Shown here: positions 7,064 through 15,535 of the stretch, piece by piece
Layout of the letters: every line of letters begins with the position of its first letter
How positions within the stretch are numbered: position 1 is the stretch's first letter
NCBI GenBank assembly: GCA_903858075.1
Contig: CAIOHI010000141.1
Span: 1-17,691, forward strand
Direction: 5' to 3'
Origin: an uncultured Actinomycetes bacterium
Lineage (GTDB): Bacteria > Actinomycetota > Acidimicrobiia > Acidimicrobiales > Ilumatobacteraceae
DNA: 17,691 nucleotides
Made by a program: the position numbers and the translations under genes
The notes under the pieces: model-generated
Told to the model about the DNA's origin: nothing
What the model saw: only the letters and a program-made list of their open reading frames with translations
Databases searched by the model: none

Positions 7064-7753
7064 GTGAATAATAAAACGCATATTCAGAACAACACAGCTC
7101 TCATCTTTGCTGGCGGCAATGCGCCGCTTCCCCATCTGTCGCAGTTTCTTCCTCAAGCACAGTGGAATATTGCAGCCGACTCCGGACTCGACCATGCACT
7201 TGCCCTCGGCGTCACCCCCGATGTTGTGGTTGGCGATTCCGATTCAGTGAGCAAGGAAGCGCTCGCATTCGCCCATTCACTAGAAATTGATTTCATCTCT
7301 GCATCTACCGATAAAGACTTCACCGATACTGAGCTCGCACTTTCTCACGCAGTAGATCTAGGTGCTCACAGAATTATTGTCGTCAGTGCTGGCGGGGGAC
7401 GTTTCGACCATGCCCATGGGCTCCTCACTGCGCTGTTTCACCCTGAGTGGGCGCATATAAAGATTGAAGCGTTCATTGATACCGCTCACGTATTTGCTCT
7501 TCACGGACCAAGTTCACTTGAGATATCGGGAACACAGAATTCGCTTGTTGCCCTTCATGCAATGAACGGTATTGCACATGGCATCAGCACAGAAGGGCTC
7601 CGCTGGCAACTTCGCAACGAGAGTCTTGCCCCTTGGGTGAGCCGTGGCGTCAGCAACGAACTCACTGGGACGTCTGGAGACATTTCCTTACAGTCTGGGG
7701 CACTACTTGTTGTACAACCTGAAGCATTCACACAGATATCACAAGAAAGTTAA
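7064..7753 (+). CDS. thiN: Thiamine pyrophosphokinase
   Basis: A 229-residue cytosolic enzyme that converts thiamine and ATP to thiamine pyrophosphate and AMP. Motifs in order are AADSGLD (D39), GDSDS (57-61), KDFTD (84-88) and GGRFDH (111-116), all diagnostic of the family; the C-terminal half is the usual beta-rich thiamine-binding domain. The start is GTG at 7064, placed directly behind the riboswitch and its embedded ribosome site. ATG codons further in would delete the first strand. The thiB gene starts 3 bp after its stop. Coupling the kinase to the importer means imported thiamine is trapped and activated at once. Regulation by TPP through the riboswitch gives end-product feedback. Confidence 0.95.
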   Translation: MNNKTHIQNNTALIFAGGNAPLPHLSQFLPQAQWNIAADSGLDHALALGVTPDVVVGDSDSVSKEALAFAHSLEIDFISASTDKDFTDTELALSHAVDLGAHRIIVVSAGGGRFDHAHGLLTALFHPEWAHIKIEAFIDTAHVFALHGPSSLEISGTQNSLVALHAMNGIAHGISTEGLRWQLRNESLAPWVSRGVSNELTGTSGDISLQSGALLVVQPEAFTQISQES

Positions 7754-7756
7754 GAA

Positions 7757-8803
7757 ATGAAAAAATATATAGTCATACTTTTTTGCGTAGCAGCAGTGTT
7801 CAGCGGATGCGCTGGAAGCAACGAAGTGGAAACTAAAAAACTGACGCTTCTGGCTTACGACTCTTTCTTGCCAACCGAAGGAATTTTTAATGAGTTCACC
7901 AAGGAAACCGGAATCACCGTTGAAGTCATTCTTGGTGGAGATACCGGTCAACTCATTTCGAAAGCAATACTTACGTCTGGCAATCCGGAAGGTGATGTAC
8001 TTTGGGGCGTTGACAATACATTTCTCACGAGAGCTATTAAAGGAGAAGTATTCTCCTCATACACTTCGCCGCTCACTAAGAACATGGCGGCCGACGTTAT
8101 AGAGCTCACTCAACCCAAAGGTGTAGTTACCCCGGTTGATACAGGCGACGTGTGTATTAACTACGACAAAAAATGGTTCTCTCAACGCAATATTTCCCCT
8201 CCAAAGTCTCTTGAAGATTTGGCACTACCTGCATACAAAGACCTCCTTGTGGTTCAGAACCCAGCATCTTCTTCTCCAGGACTCGCTTTTCTTCTCTCCA
8301 CTATTGCGGCATTCGGGGAAGACGGTTGGCAAAGCTACTGGAAGAAGTTACGCACGAATGGTGTCAAAGTTGTCGACGGATGGACCGAGGCATACACCAT
8401 TGAATTTTCCGGCTCATCCGGAAAGGGCACGCGCCCACTTGTTGTGAGTTACGCCTCTAGCCCACCCGCAGAAGTGGTGTACTCCGAACCACCGGTGAGC
8501 GAACCCCCAACAGCCGTCATTGACACAACGTGCTTTCATCAGGTGGAGTTTGCTGGAATTCTACGAGGTTCCAAAAATGAGAAGGCGGCACAACTTCTCA
8601 TTGATTACCTTGCAGACACAACATTTCAAAGTGACCTACCCCTGACACTGTTTGTGAACCCTGTCAATAAAAATGTTGTCCTTCCCGAAGTGTTTACTTC
8701 CTTCGCTGCACAACCCACAAAGCCTTACACAATGGACCCCGCAACTACTGAAGAAAACCGGGCGACTTGGGTAGATACTTGGAGCTCAATCGCCTTGCGA
8801 TAG
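7757..8803 (+). CDS. thiB: Thiamine ABC transporter, substrate-binding lipoprotein
   Basis: A 348-residue extracytoplasmic binding protein. It has an N-terminal lysine pair, a short hydrophobic stretch and the lipobox FSGC with lipidated C18. The mature part begins LTLLAYDSFLPTEGIFNEFT, as in ThiB and related periplasmic binding proteins. The central PVDTGDVCINYDKKWF and SSPGLAFLL segments match the thiamine-binding ThiB/TbpA family. It delivers thiamine or its phosphates to ThiP. It is packed 3 bp after thiN and 4 bp before thiP, under the same riboswitch. Length is close to the family norm. Without context an iron-binding FbpA-type role would be conceivable, but the riboswitch and thiN settle it. 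Confidence 0.92.
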   Translation: MKKYIVILFCVAAVFSGCAGSNEVETKKLTLLAYDSFLPTEGIFNEFTKETGITVEVILGGDTGQLISKAILTSGNPEGDVLWGVDNTFLTRAIKGEVFSSYTSPLTKNMAADVIELTQPKGVVTPVDTGDVCINYDKKWFSQRNISPPKSLEDLALPAYKDLLVVQNPASSSPGLAFLLSTIAAFGEDGWQSYWKKLRTNGVKVVDGWTEAYTIEFSGSSGKGTRPLVVSYASSPPAEVVYSEPPVSEPPTAVIDTTCFHQVEFAGILRGSKNEKAAQLLIDYLADTTFQSDLPLTLFVNPVNKNVVLPEVFTSFAAQPTKPYTMDPATTEENRATWVDTWSSIALR

Positions 8804-8807
8804 CACC

Positions 8808-10379
8808 ATGACCGCACCTCATCGCGTACACATTTTCAAGAATGCTCCTTGGCTTTTTCTGCCAGGTTTCATTTTTTTGAGTGTGTTTGTGATGTGGCCA
8901 ACGCTTGTCGTGCTGTTAGAAAGCATCGATCAGTCATCTCTGTTGCGGGTTATCAGCGACTCTCAACTTCGCCAGATGCTGTGGTTCACCACTTGGCAGG
9001 CTGTGATCAGCACTATCGCCACACTTGCTATTGGCATACCTGCGGCATTGGCTCTGAGTCGATATTCCTTTAGAGCACGGCAAATCATTCGCGCACTTAC
9101 CTTTGTGCCATTTGTTCTCCCCACCGTTGTGGTGGGCATAGCTTTTTCTTCATTGTCAACAGCGTCTTACCAATCGGGGCCGACGCCACTCATCTTGGCT
9201 CACATCTATCTCAATATTGCTGTTGTTGTGCGAGTGGTGGGAAGCCGATGGGAAAAACTTCCTACTGCGTTTAACGACAACGCTGCTTTACTTGGAGCAA
9301 CACCCTTTACTAATTTTCGAACAATTACTTTCCCACTGTTGCGCAACAGCATCATTGGTGCAGGGAGCATCGTCTTTATCTTTTGTTTTAGTACGTATGG
9401 CGCAGCGCGAGTACTTGCGGGTCCACGCTTCCCTACTATTGAAACTGAGATTTACCGGTATGCCTTTTTCCTCGGCAATATGCCCCAAGCAAGTGCCCTT
9501 GTTGTATGGCAACTCTTCATCATCTTGTTAGTTCTTGCACTTACCCATCGTCAAAAGAGTATTTCTCTTGCACAGCAGAACCTCATGCCGCTTTCTTCTG
9601 AGCGAAACATCAAGCGCGTGTTTTTCTCCGTTGCAGCAACTCTCATTGCAGTAGGAACTCTGTTACCTATAGCCATACTTTTCGCAGATTCTTTACAGTC
9701 TTCTCAGGGCTTTACATTTTCATATTGGGCAACGAGCGACATGTGGACATCGTTTTTCACCTCTCTTGGAATCGCCCTCTTCGCCGCCGTGATGGCGCTT
9801 TTGTTTGGCACTGGCTCAGCACTCGCAATTGCGTATTCCACTCGCACGCGGTTTCATATGTTTGTTCAAGCACTTACTTCGTTGCCCATTATCATTTCGG
9901 CAGTTGCACTAGGCCTTGGCTACCTGCTCGCCTTTCGGTCTGAGCCAGTGAATTGGCGTGGGTCTCTGTGGCTCATCGCCGTGGTGCATTGTGCTGTTGC
10001 ATTGCCATTTGTTGTGCGCATCATTACGCCAGCAGCACGTGAAATTCAGCCCGAGTTACGAGAGAACGCCCTATTGCTCGGCGCATCTCCATGGGAAGCA
10101 TGGAAGAGCATCGACCTCCGCTTCCTTCTTCGCCCCCTCGCAATTTCCGCCTCATTTGCCTTCACCATTTCACTCGGTGAGTTTGGGGCATCAAGCCTCC
10201 TCACCAGGCACGGCAATGAAACTCTTGCAATGCGTATTGGCCAATTACTTTCACGGCCAGGTGAACAACTACAAAAGCAAGCAATCGCTTCTGCTTGCCT
10301 GCTGGCTTTCTCGTGCATCGCCATTACGCTTATTGTTGAGTACGTAGTTCAATTCAATAGAAAGAAGAGAACTCAGTGA
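8808..10379 (+). CDS. thiP: Thiamine ABC transporter permease (two-half fused)
   Basis: A 523-residue membrane protein made of two homologous halves of about six helices each, the layout of ThiP and FbpB. Each half carries the cytoplasmic coupling loop: DNAALLGATPFTNFRTITFP at 157-176 and ENALLLGASPWEAWKSIDLR at 419-438. The last half ends with SLGEFGASSLLTR, characteristic of this family. It forms the channel for thiamine, driven by ThiQ. The ATG at 8808 lies 4 bp after thiB, and its TGA overlaps the GTG start of thiQ. No odd features were found. Confidence 0.92.
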   Translation: MTAPHRVHIFKNAPWLFLPGFIFLSVFVMWPTLVVLLESIDQSSLLRVISDSQLRQMLWFTTWQAVISTIATLAIGIPAALALSRYSFRARQIIRALTFVPFVLPTVVVGIAFSSLSTASYQSGPTPLILAHIYLNIAVVVRVVGSRWEKLPTAFNDNAALLGATPFTNFRTITFPLLRNSIIGAGSIVFIFCFSTYGAARVLAGPRFPTIETEIYRYAFFLGNMPQASALVVWQLFIILLVLALTHRQKSISLAQQNLMPLSSERNIKRVFFSVAATLIAVGTLLPIAILFADSLQSSQGFTFSYWATSDMWTSFFTSLGIALFAAVMALLFGTGSALAIAYSTRTRFHMFVQALTSLPIIISAVALGLGYLLAFRSEPVNWRGSLWLIAVVHCAVALPFVVRIITPAAREIQPELRENALLLGASPWEAWKSIDLRFLLRPLAISASFAFTISLGEFGASSLLTRHGNETLAMRIGQLLSRPGEQLQKQAIASACLLAFSCIAITLIVEYVVQFNRKKRTQ

Positions 10380-11032
10380 CGTCTCCATTCCTCAACATTT
10401 CTCAATTGTCATTTCAAGTACCGGGTGAAATCACTCCAATTTTCCATCACCTGTCACTTGAAATCAGCGAAGGCGAAATTGTGGCAATTCTCGGACCCAG
10501 TGGCTCCGGGAAATCTTCGCTATTACGCATCATCTGTGGGCTCACTCCTGCGAGTTCAGGAACCGTTCAACTCCAAGGAGATGACATCACCAACGTTGCA
10601 CCACACCGGCGCAATATTGGCATGGTGTTTCAAGGAACATTTCTGTTTCCACACCTCACGGTGAGTGAAAACATCGCCTATGGCCTCAAAATGCGCAAAG
10701 ACAGCAAAGAGTCACAAGCGCATCGAGTGAAGGAAATGCTCAACCTCGTTCACATGTCCAACTTCTCGCAGCGTGACGTAGCCCATCTTTCTGGTGGCGA
10801 AACCACTCGAGTAACTATTGCACGAGCACTGGCCCCCGCACCGTCACTGCTGCTTCTTGACGAACCACTCACCGGACTCGACGAACACCTACGTATTGAT
10901 CTTGCCAAAGATCTTCGTACTGCGCTCACGGCCTCGGGCATCACTGCAATACTGGTAACGCACGATCGCCACGAAGCAGCAACCATTGCCGACCGCGTAG
11001 TGCAGTTCTCCGACCTCATATCAGCATCATGA
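10376..11032 (+). CDS. thiQ: Thiamine ABC transporter ATP-binding protein
   Basis: A 218-residue ABC ATPase. Walker A is GPSGSGKS (40-47), the Q-loop is FQGTFLFPH (Q86), the signature is LSGGETTRVTIAR (138-150), Walker B is LLLLDEP with D162 and E163, and the switch histidine is H196 in VTHDRHEA. It is short, lacking the C-terminal extension of the longer Fbp/Pot-type ATPases, which fits ThiQ. The usual Gln-Arg-Gln after LSGG is Glu-Thr-Thr here. The start is GTG overlapping the thiP stop by 4 bp. Its TGA overlaps the ATG of the following GNAT gene, so translation is probably coupled from thiP through to the acetyltransferase. Confidence 0.92.
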   Translation: MTSPFLNISQLSFQVPGEITPIFHHLSLEISEGEIVAILGPSGSGKSSLLRIICGLTPASSGTVQLQGDDITNVAPHRRNIGMVFQGTFLFPHLTVSENIAYGLKMRKDSKESQAHRVKEMLNLVHMSNFSQRDVAHLSGGETTRVTIARALAPAPSLLLLDEPLTGLDEHLRIDLAKDLRTALTASGITAILVTHDRHEAATIADRVVQFSDLISAS

Positions 11033-11496
11033 CCCTGCCCCCACACTTCCGCATTGCCACGGCTTCAACGCAAGAGATTTTGCCAATACGTATGAAAGTG
11101 CTGCGCGATGGCACTCCTTCACAAGACCCCAGGTACACAGAAGATGACTGGGAAATCACCACACATCTTGCGCTGTACAAACATGAAGAGATTGTGGGAA
11201 CTTCAAGTTGGCTGACCAAAGTGTTTCCTCTTCCCCATGCCCATAGCAATAATTTCGATACTCAGTTACGAGGCATGGCAGTCGATCAATCACTCCAAAG
11301 CACAGGCCTAGGGGCAGAGCTTCTGCTCTACGGAATTCAACTTGCTCAACGCAACGGTGCCGGCATTGTGTGGGCACGGGCTCGTGATAGCGCATTGAAA
11401 TTCTACGAAAGAAATGACTTCACCACTGTTGGCGACGCATTTTTAGATGAAGCAACAGGCATGTCGCACCATCTTGTTTACTTTGAGTGTTCGTAA
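11029..11496 (+). CDS. GNAT family N-acetyltransferase
   Basis: A 155-residue acetyltransferase of the GNAT fold. Acetyl-CoA binding motif A is LRGMAVDQSLQSTGLGAELL (80-99, with the Q-S-T-G-L-G turn), and motif B contains FYERNDF (125-131). The N-terminal IRMKVLRDGTPSQDPRYTEDD is typical of a small actinobacterial and cyanobacterial GNAT group. The substrate is unknown. Its ATG overlaps the thiQ stop by 4 bp, so it is expressed with the thiamine transporter. Whether it acts on a thiamine-related amine or is only a passenger cannot be told. The stop at 11494-11496 directly touches the stop of the convergent copper gene at 11497. Confidence 0.85.
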   Translation: MTLPPHFRIATASTQEILPIRMKVLRDGTPSQDPRYTEDDWEITTHLALYKHEEIVGTSSWLTKVFPLPHAHSNNFDTQLRGMAVDQSLQSTGLGAELLLYGIQLAQRNGAGIVWARARDSALKFYERNDFTTVGDAFLDEATGMSHHLVYFECS

Positions 11497-13068
11497 CTAT
11501 TTAATTTTCACCTGAGTGGAATACAGAACTTCGCTATTCGCATCGGACGAAACGATGACATCAACTTTCCACTCTCCTGGATACACAAATTGGATGTACC
11601 CCACAAAGTGATTTGGGCCTACGGCATTGAGCTCGGCCTGAATAGGCGGAACACTGCCACTTACCAACGAGAACCGTGCCTTTATTGCCAGCACAGGGTC
11701 TAAAGACCCGTTAGGCGGCGACACAATGACATGCATCTCAGATTCGCCTACCCGTGGCGGGGAAATGGTGATGTTTGCAATGACGTCACCTTGCACCAAA
11801 GCAGTTGAGAATGGGGCGTTGCTCACCGTTGGGCGTGGCGATGCGGCAACCATTCCCGATGTAATAGACAACACAACAAGACCCACAAGAACTTCAGCAC
11901 ACAGAACTGCCCGTAGCCGACTCACGCCACTTTCGTAGAACCGCCGACGAACAATTGCTGCGCAAATGAGCATGATGCCCACAACACACACCTTGGCAAG
12001 AAGGGCTTTGCCATACGAAGTCTTCGTAAGATTTCCAATGCCGTCCATGAGCAACAGGGCTTGCACTACTCCGGTCGCCACGACAACAGCAATGAGAATT
12101 GCAGCTCTCTGAGAAAACCATTCCACAATTGATGTTGTGCGAATATCTTTCACGAATATCAAAAGAATCAGCCCTCCGCACCACACTCCAACTGCCGCCA
12201 CGTGCAATGCCAGTAGGGCAATGGTCAGAGCAGCTGGAGAATCAACTGCAGCGTGCCCGGCAAATGCATAGGTAAAGGGCAAGGTCGCAAATGCGAAGAC
12301 CGCCACAAATTTGCCCCATCGTGCGACGACACAAACCAACAGGAATGAAATGACGATGCGTGCAAATAATGATTCACCTACCTGCGTCGCAAAAACATCT
12401 TTTACTACGCTGACGTTCGCTATTTGTCCCCAAGTGCCGCCCGAAGCATTCATTCCATGCAACAAATAGAGCAATGCGGTAGACAAGCCCAAGACTGAGC
12501 CGGCCAGTACCACTGCCCTATTCAAGCCTTTTCTTGGCGCATCACTACCCAACAGAAAGAAAATTCCAGCGAGCACTATGGAAATTGCGATATACGAAAT
12601 GAAACGCATCAAGGCCATAGCAACCTTCACCGCATTCGATGTTTCACTATCTTGCAATGCTGTCTCAATGACCGATGCAAGGTTTGACACTGCTCCAGCA
12701 CCTACGCGAAAAGTAATTGCTCCTTTTACAGGGTGTCCGTCTGCAGAAATGACGCGGTACACAGCCACATAAGAATCTTGCGCCAGTGTTGGTGGAACAA
12801 CACGAACAATTGATGCATCTGATGCATCTGCTTTTACCGCAGGAAGTTGAACCCGCTTACCGCTACTCGAAAAGAGTTTGATATAGCCGAGCGAAGATTC
12901 AACCGACTCATCAAAATCTAAAACAATTTGCAGAGGAGTGTCTTCAAGTGTTGCCCCAGAGGTGGGAACAGAATTATCGAGCACAGCGTGCGCAGAGGCC
13001 ATTGCTGCGGGTGCGCACAGCACACATGCAACAGCAACAACTACGATGCGCAGAAAGTTACGGAGCAT
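11497..13068 (-). CDS. CopC-CopD fusion copper protein with C-terminal YtkA-like domain
   Basis: A 523-residue membrane protein in three parts. A signal peptide ends AMASA before H27, and the exported CopC domain runs to about 123. Cleavage there would give an N-terminal His, and D110/H112 fall at mature positions 84 and 86, matching the CopC Cu(II) site. Residues 145-410 form the CopD membrane domain, about eight helices, with GHA (271-273), LHVAAVGVWCGG (289-300) and YGKALLAKV (352-360). Residues 420-523 look like an extracytoplasmic YtkA-like beta domain. It probably binds copper outside and moves it inward, or serves copper handling for oxidases. The ATG directly abuts the stop of the isomerase gene. 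The downstream end touches the GNAT stop, with no terminator hairpin. Confidence 0.87.
   Translation of the reverse strand: MLRNFLRIVVVAVACVLCAPAAMASAHAVLDNSVPTSGATLEDTPLQIVLDFDESVESSLGYIKLFSSSGKRVQLPAVKADASDASIVRVVPPTLAQDSYVAVYRVISADGHPVKGAITFRVGAGAVSNLASVIETALQDSETSNAVKVAMALMRFISYIAISIVLAGIFFLLGSDAPRKGLNRAVVLAGSVLGLSTALLYLLHGMNASGGTWGQIANVSVVKDVFATQVGESLFARIVISFLLVCVVARWGKFVAVFAFATLPFTYAFAGHAAVDSPAALTIALLALHVAAVGVWCGGLILLIFVKDIRTTSIVEWFSQRAAILIAVVVATGVVQALLLMDGIGNLTKTSYGKALLAKVCVVGIMLICAAIVRRRFYESGVSRLRAVLCAEVLVGLVVLSITSGMVAASPRPTVSNAPFSTALVQGDVIANITISPPRVGESEMHVIVSPPNGSLDPVLAIKARFSLVSGSVPPIQAELNAVGPNHFVGYIQFVYPGEWKVDVIVSSDANSEVLYSTQVKIK
12811..12828. repeat. 9-bp tandem duplication inside the CopC domain
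   Basis: TGATGCATC occurs twice in tandem. On the coding strand it gives a repeated Asp-Ala-Ser in the CopC domain (residues 81-86, DASDAS). It is in frame and probably a small replication-slippage duplication in a surface loop, with no sign of function. Confidence 0.6.
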
Positions 13069-13749
13069 TTATAAGTTGTCCACTTGCTCAAGACCGTCTG
13101 GAGTGACACGACCAAAAAGCCACGCCAGCCTTTCCTTTTCCGACAACGCGAGCGCAATAGCCGGCAAGCCGGTCATTCCCATTGGTAAGCGACTCGTGTA
13201 TCTCATTGACATTCGCGCAAGGTCGTGTCGAACGTAGAGCGAATTCCACTGAGCATAAGTAAAACCAATTCCGAGGTCGTGCATGTGCACTTCCATTTCA
13301 CGCCAACGCAATAACGGCAAATCGGCAATTGCCAATAGAGCACCGACGGCATTCTTTCCATTTCCGAGCCATGCTTCACCGGGCGAACGAGCCCAAGCGG
13401 CTTCAAGTTGGTAAATAGATTCGCGAGTACGATGTACTAACTCTTTTCCACTGAGCGTCGCCTCGGTTGCAATGCCCTCAGCACGGCCTTTGAGCCCACC
13501 GGCATATTGTTCGCCTTCGCGACCCAATGCAGCCTCCGAAAAGAGGTGGCTGTGGCTATCGGCGTTGCGCGCCAAATGCGCCAATACGTAACCTCTGCTC
13601 CACTTAGGCAAAAGTGACGGCTGATCACACCACACGTCGATGTCGTCAGGAGAAATGGAACCGAGCATCGCCAGCAATGCCTGATGTGAAGCTGCACAGC
13701 CCGCAACGCAGTCGTCAATAAAACGGGTATCTAAATTCTGTGGATCCAT
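13069..13749 (-). CDS. Maleylpyruvate isomerase family (mycothiol-dependent, DinB-like) protein
   Basis: A 226-residue protein of the mycothiol-dependent maleylpyruvate isomerase family (MDMPI N-terminal, DinB-like four-helix fold). Candidate metal ligands are H58 in VLAHLARNADS and E151 with H155 in REMEVHMHDLG, at the spacing known from the corynebacterial enzyme. Such enzymes use mycothiol as thiol cofactor, which fits an actinobacterial host. The true substrate is unknown, since most members are not maleylpyruvate isomerases. The ATG lies 1 bp after the stop of the beta-lactamase-fold gene, and the stop directly abuts the CopC-CopD start. No ring-cleavage pathway genes are nearby, so a role in thiol transfer or detoxification is only a guess. 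Confidence 0.82.
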   Translation of the reverse strand: MDPQNLDTRFIDDCVAGCAASHQALLAMLGSISPDDIDVWCDQPSLLPKWSRGYVLAHLARNADSHSHLFSEAALGREGEQYAGGLKGRAEGIATEATLSGKELVHRTRESIYQLEAAWARSPGEAWLGNGKNAVGALLAIADLPLLRWREMEVHMHDLGIGFTYAQWNSLYVRHDLARMSMRYTSRLPMGMTGLPAIALALSEKERLAWLFGRVTPDGLEQVDNL

Positions 13750-13750
13750 A

Positions 13751-14734
13751 TCACTTCTCTTTTCGTCGAGAATCTATTGCAGCCAAACTATTAAATAGTT
13801 TGTCGGAGCTTTGCGGAGTTGCCCCCTCCGATAATACGACGTAAACAGTTCCACCATTGCCCACCATTACTGCAGTTCGTGCCCTCGATAACGACCCGGT
13901 GTGGCCCCATCGTCCTTTCAAGTAGCGCAAGCCATTGCGATACTCACTTGAATAGCGCACCTCATGCATTTTTTGAAGCCAGGGAGTTGTAAGAATTTTT
14001 TTGCCCGGCGTTTGCGGGTTCAACGCATCAAACAAAACCGCAATATCGCGGGCTGACGACATCCACGCACCCGACCCGCCGAGCACTTGCGTTGCACGTG
14101 TTGTTGTATTCAAATAACCACCAGCAACACCAAGTGGTTGCCACACCATGCGCCAAGCAGCCGACTCAAATTTGAGTTTTGTCACTTTTTCAATGAGGAG
14201 TGTCAACAGCACATAGTTGTCATTGGAATAGAGATATCTGCCAACTGGCGCAGAGGGAGTCAACGTTGCAGCGAATTCGCCGTACTGCTGATAAGTGGTC
14301 TTCCCCGATGTAACAGCTTTAAAATTGTGTGAGGCCATTCCCGTTGCATGATTCAAAAAAGCCCACACTGGCTGTGCTCCAAATGCATCAGCGGTTGATG
14401 GGGGGAATATCTCTGGGAGATATGTTCTCATTGAAGTATCTAAATCAATTTTCTTTTGTTCTGCGAGTTTCAAAACTAAAGCAGCTGTAAGAGTTTTGCT
14501 GACTGATGCCAGTGAAAAGTACGTTGACGAATTGGCATTTCTCCCAACCTCATTTTGTACTTTTCCATTTTTGACCTCAACAACAACAGATCGTCCCGAT
14601 GTGAGAGAAAGTGCTGTATCCAGTTCCGCATTGCCTTGGGCACGAACCAATGCCCCGCCTTGCACAAGCATGCCAAACACACACATCACCAAAAATGCGC
14701 TTCTCAATAGTTGACGGTGAATGAACTGATGCAT
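13751..14734 (-). CDS. Serine hydrolase, beta-lactamase/penicillin-binding fold (class C-like)
   Basis: A 327-residue exported protein. A signal peptide with a hydrophobic core at about 12-30 ends near VRAQG. The catalytic motifs are S77-V-S-K80 (SxxK), Y169-S-N171 (YxN) and H278-T-G280, the class C/DD-peptidase/esterase set. The protein is somewhat short compared with AmpC-type enzymes (about 360). It may trim peptidoglycan, hydrolyse esters or D-amino peptides; real beta-lactam resistance is unlikely to be its main role. Two ATGs lie close together with no clear ribosome site. It follows btuD by 12 bp and precedes the isomerase gene by 1 bp, so it seems to be part of the long minus-strand operon. 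Confidence 0.87.
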   Translation of the reverse strand: MHQFIHRQLLRSAFLVMCVFGMLVQGGALVRAQGNAELDTALSLTSGRSVVVEVKNGKVQNEVGRNANSSTYFSLASVSKTLTAALVLKLAEQKKIDLDTSMRTYLPEIFPPSTADAFGAQPVWAFLNHATGMASHNFKAVTSGKTTYQQYGEFAATLTPSAPVGRYLYSNDNYVLLTLLIEKVTKLKFESAAWRMVWQPLGVAGGYLNTTTRATQVLGGSGAWMSSARDIAVLFDALNPQTPGKKILTTPWLQKMHEVRYSSEYRNGLRYLKGRWGHTGSLSRARTAVMVGNGGTVYVVLSEGATPQSSDKLFNSLAAIDSRRKEK

Positions 14735-14746
14735 GCCTATTTCAGG

Positions 14747-15535
14747 CTAGTTCCCTAATGACCCTTGTCGATAGGGAATCACCACAACAGTTCCATCTTC
14801 TGCATGATGAACGCGCGCAGACACCCCATAAAACTCGGCCAAAGTCTCTTGGCGCAGCACTTCAGCTGCAGTACCACTTACTACGCGATACCCCTGATGC
14901 AAGAGACACAACCGATCTGAATACAAACCAGCAAGTGTGAGGTCGTGCATAGCCGAGACAACTGTGAGACCATGCTCTTTGCGTAACTGGTCGACAAGTT
15001 CCAATGCTTGCTGTTGGTGTCCAATATCGAGTGCACTCGTTGGCTCATCGAGGAGCAAAATAGGCGCCTCTTGGGCAATTGCACGCGCAATAACCACACG
15101 CTGTTTTTCTCCGCCCGAAAGCGTGCCCACAGCGCGATGCGCAAGTTCAACGAGATCTAGTCGCTTTAAGACATCGGCCACAATTGCCCAATCGTGTTTA
15201 GTTTCTGTTCCGAAATGACTAATGAAAGGGTTACGGCCAAGTACAACGTATTCACGCGCAGTCATATCGTCGGGGAGCACAGGAGACTGCGGCACATATG
15301 CAACAAGTTGTGCTCGTCGCTTTGCTGAGCGCATACGCAGTGGCGAACCATCAACTCGTATTTCGCCACTGTGTTTTGCCAGACCCGCAACAGAGCGAAG
15401 CAACGAACTTTTTCCTGCACCGTTAGGCCCAATAAGGCATAGCCACTCACCTGGCTTCACCGTGTCGGTGAAATTATTGAGCGCATCGTGTTGCCCATAG
15501 CGCACGCCCACGCCAGAAAACTGTAGCGAGGTCAT
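14747..15535 (-). CDS. btuD: Vitamin B12 (or siderophore) ABC transporter ATP-binding protein
   Basis: A 262-residue ABC ATPase of the FecE/BtuD family. Walker A is GPNGAGKS (36-43), the Q-loop YVPQSPVLPDDMT (Q83), the signature LSGGEKQRVVIARA (139-152), Walker B LLLDEPTSALD (D163, E164), and H197 sits in AMHDLTLAG. YVVLGRNPFISHFG is typical of the cobalamin/Fe-siderophore branch. Its ATG overlaps the permease stop by 4 bp. The substrate is inferred from the binding protein and the putative cobalamin riboswitch leader; sequence alone cannot exclude haem or ferric siderophore. Confidence 0.85.
   Translation of the reverse strand: MTSLQFSGVGVRYGQHDALNNFTDTVKPGEWLCLIGPNGAGKSSLLRSVAGLAKHSGEIRVDGSPLRMRSAKRRAQLVAYVPQSPVLPDDMTAREYVVLGRNPFISHFGTETKHDWAIVADVLKRLDLVELAHRAVGTLSGGEKQRVVIARAIAQEAPILLLDEPTSALDIGHQQQALELVDQLRKEHGLTVVSAMHDLTLAGLYSDRLCLLHQGYRVVSGTAAEVLRQETLAEFYGVSARVHHAEDGTVVVIPYRQGSLGN

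Noticed and set aside
11494..11515. Terminator between the GNAT gene and the copper gene
   Set aside because: No stem-loop followed by a U-tract could be found on either strand.
13751..14734. Antibiotic resistance beta-lactamase
   Set aside because: The motifs are shared with DD-peptidases and esterases, and the context is a housekeeping operon with no mobile elements.
14758..15500. Plus-strand open frames across the btuD gene
   Set aside because: Shadows of the ATPase gene; compositions rich in Ser, Arg and Thr and no family motif.
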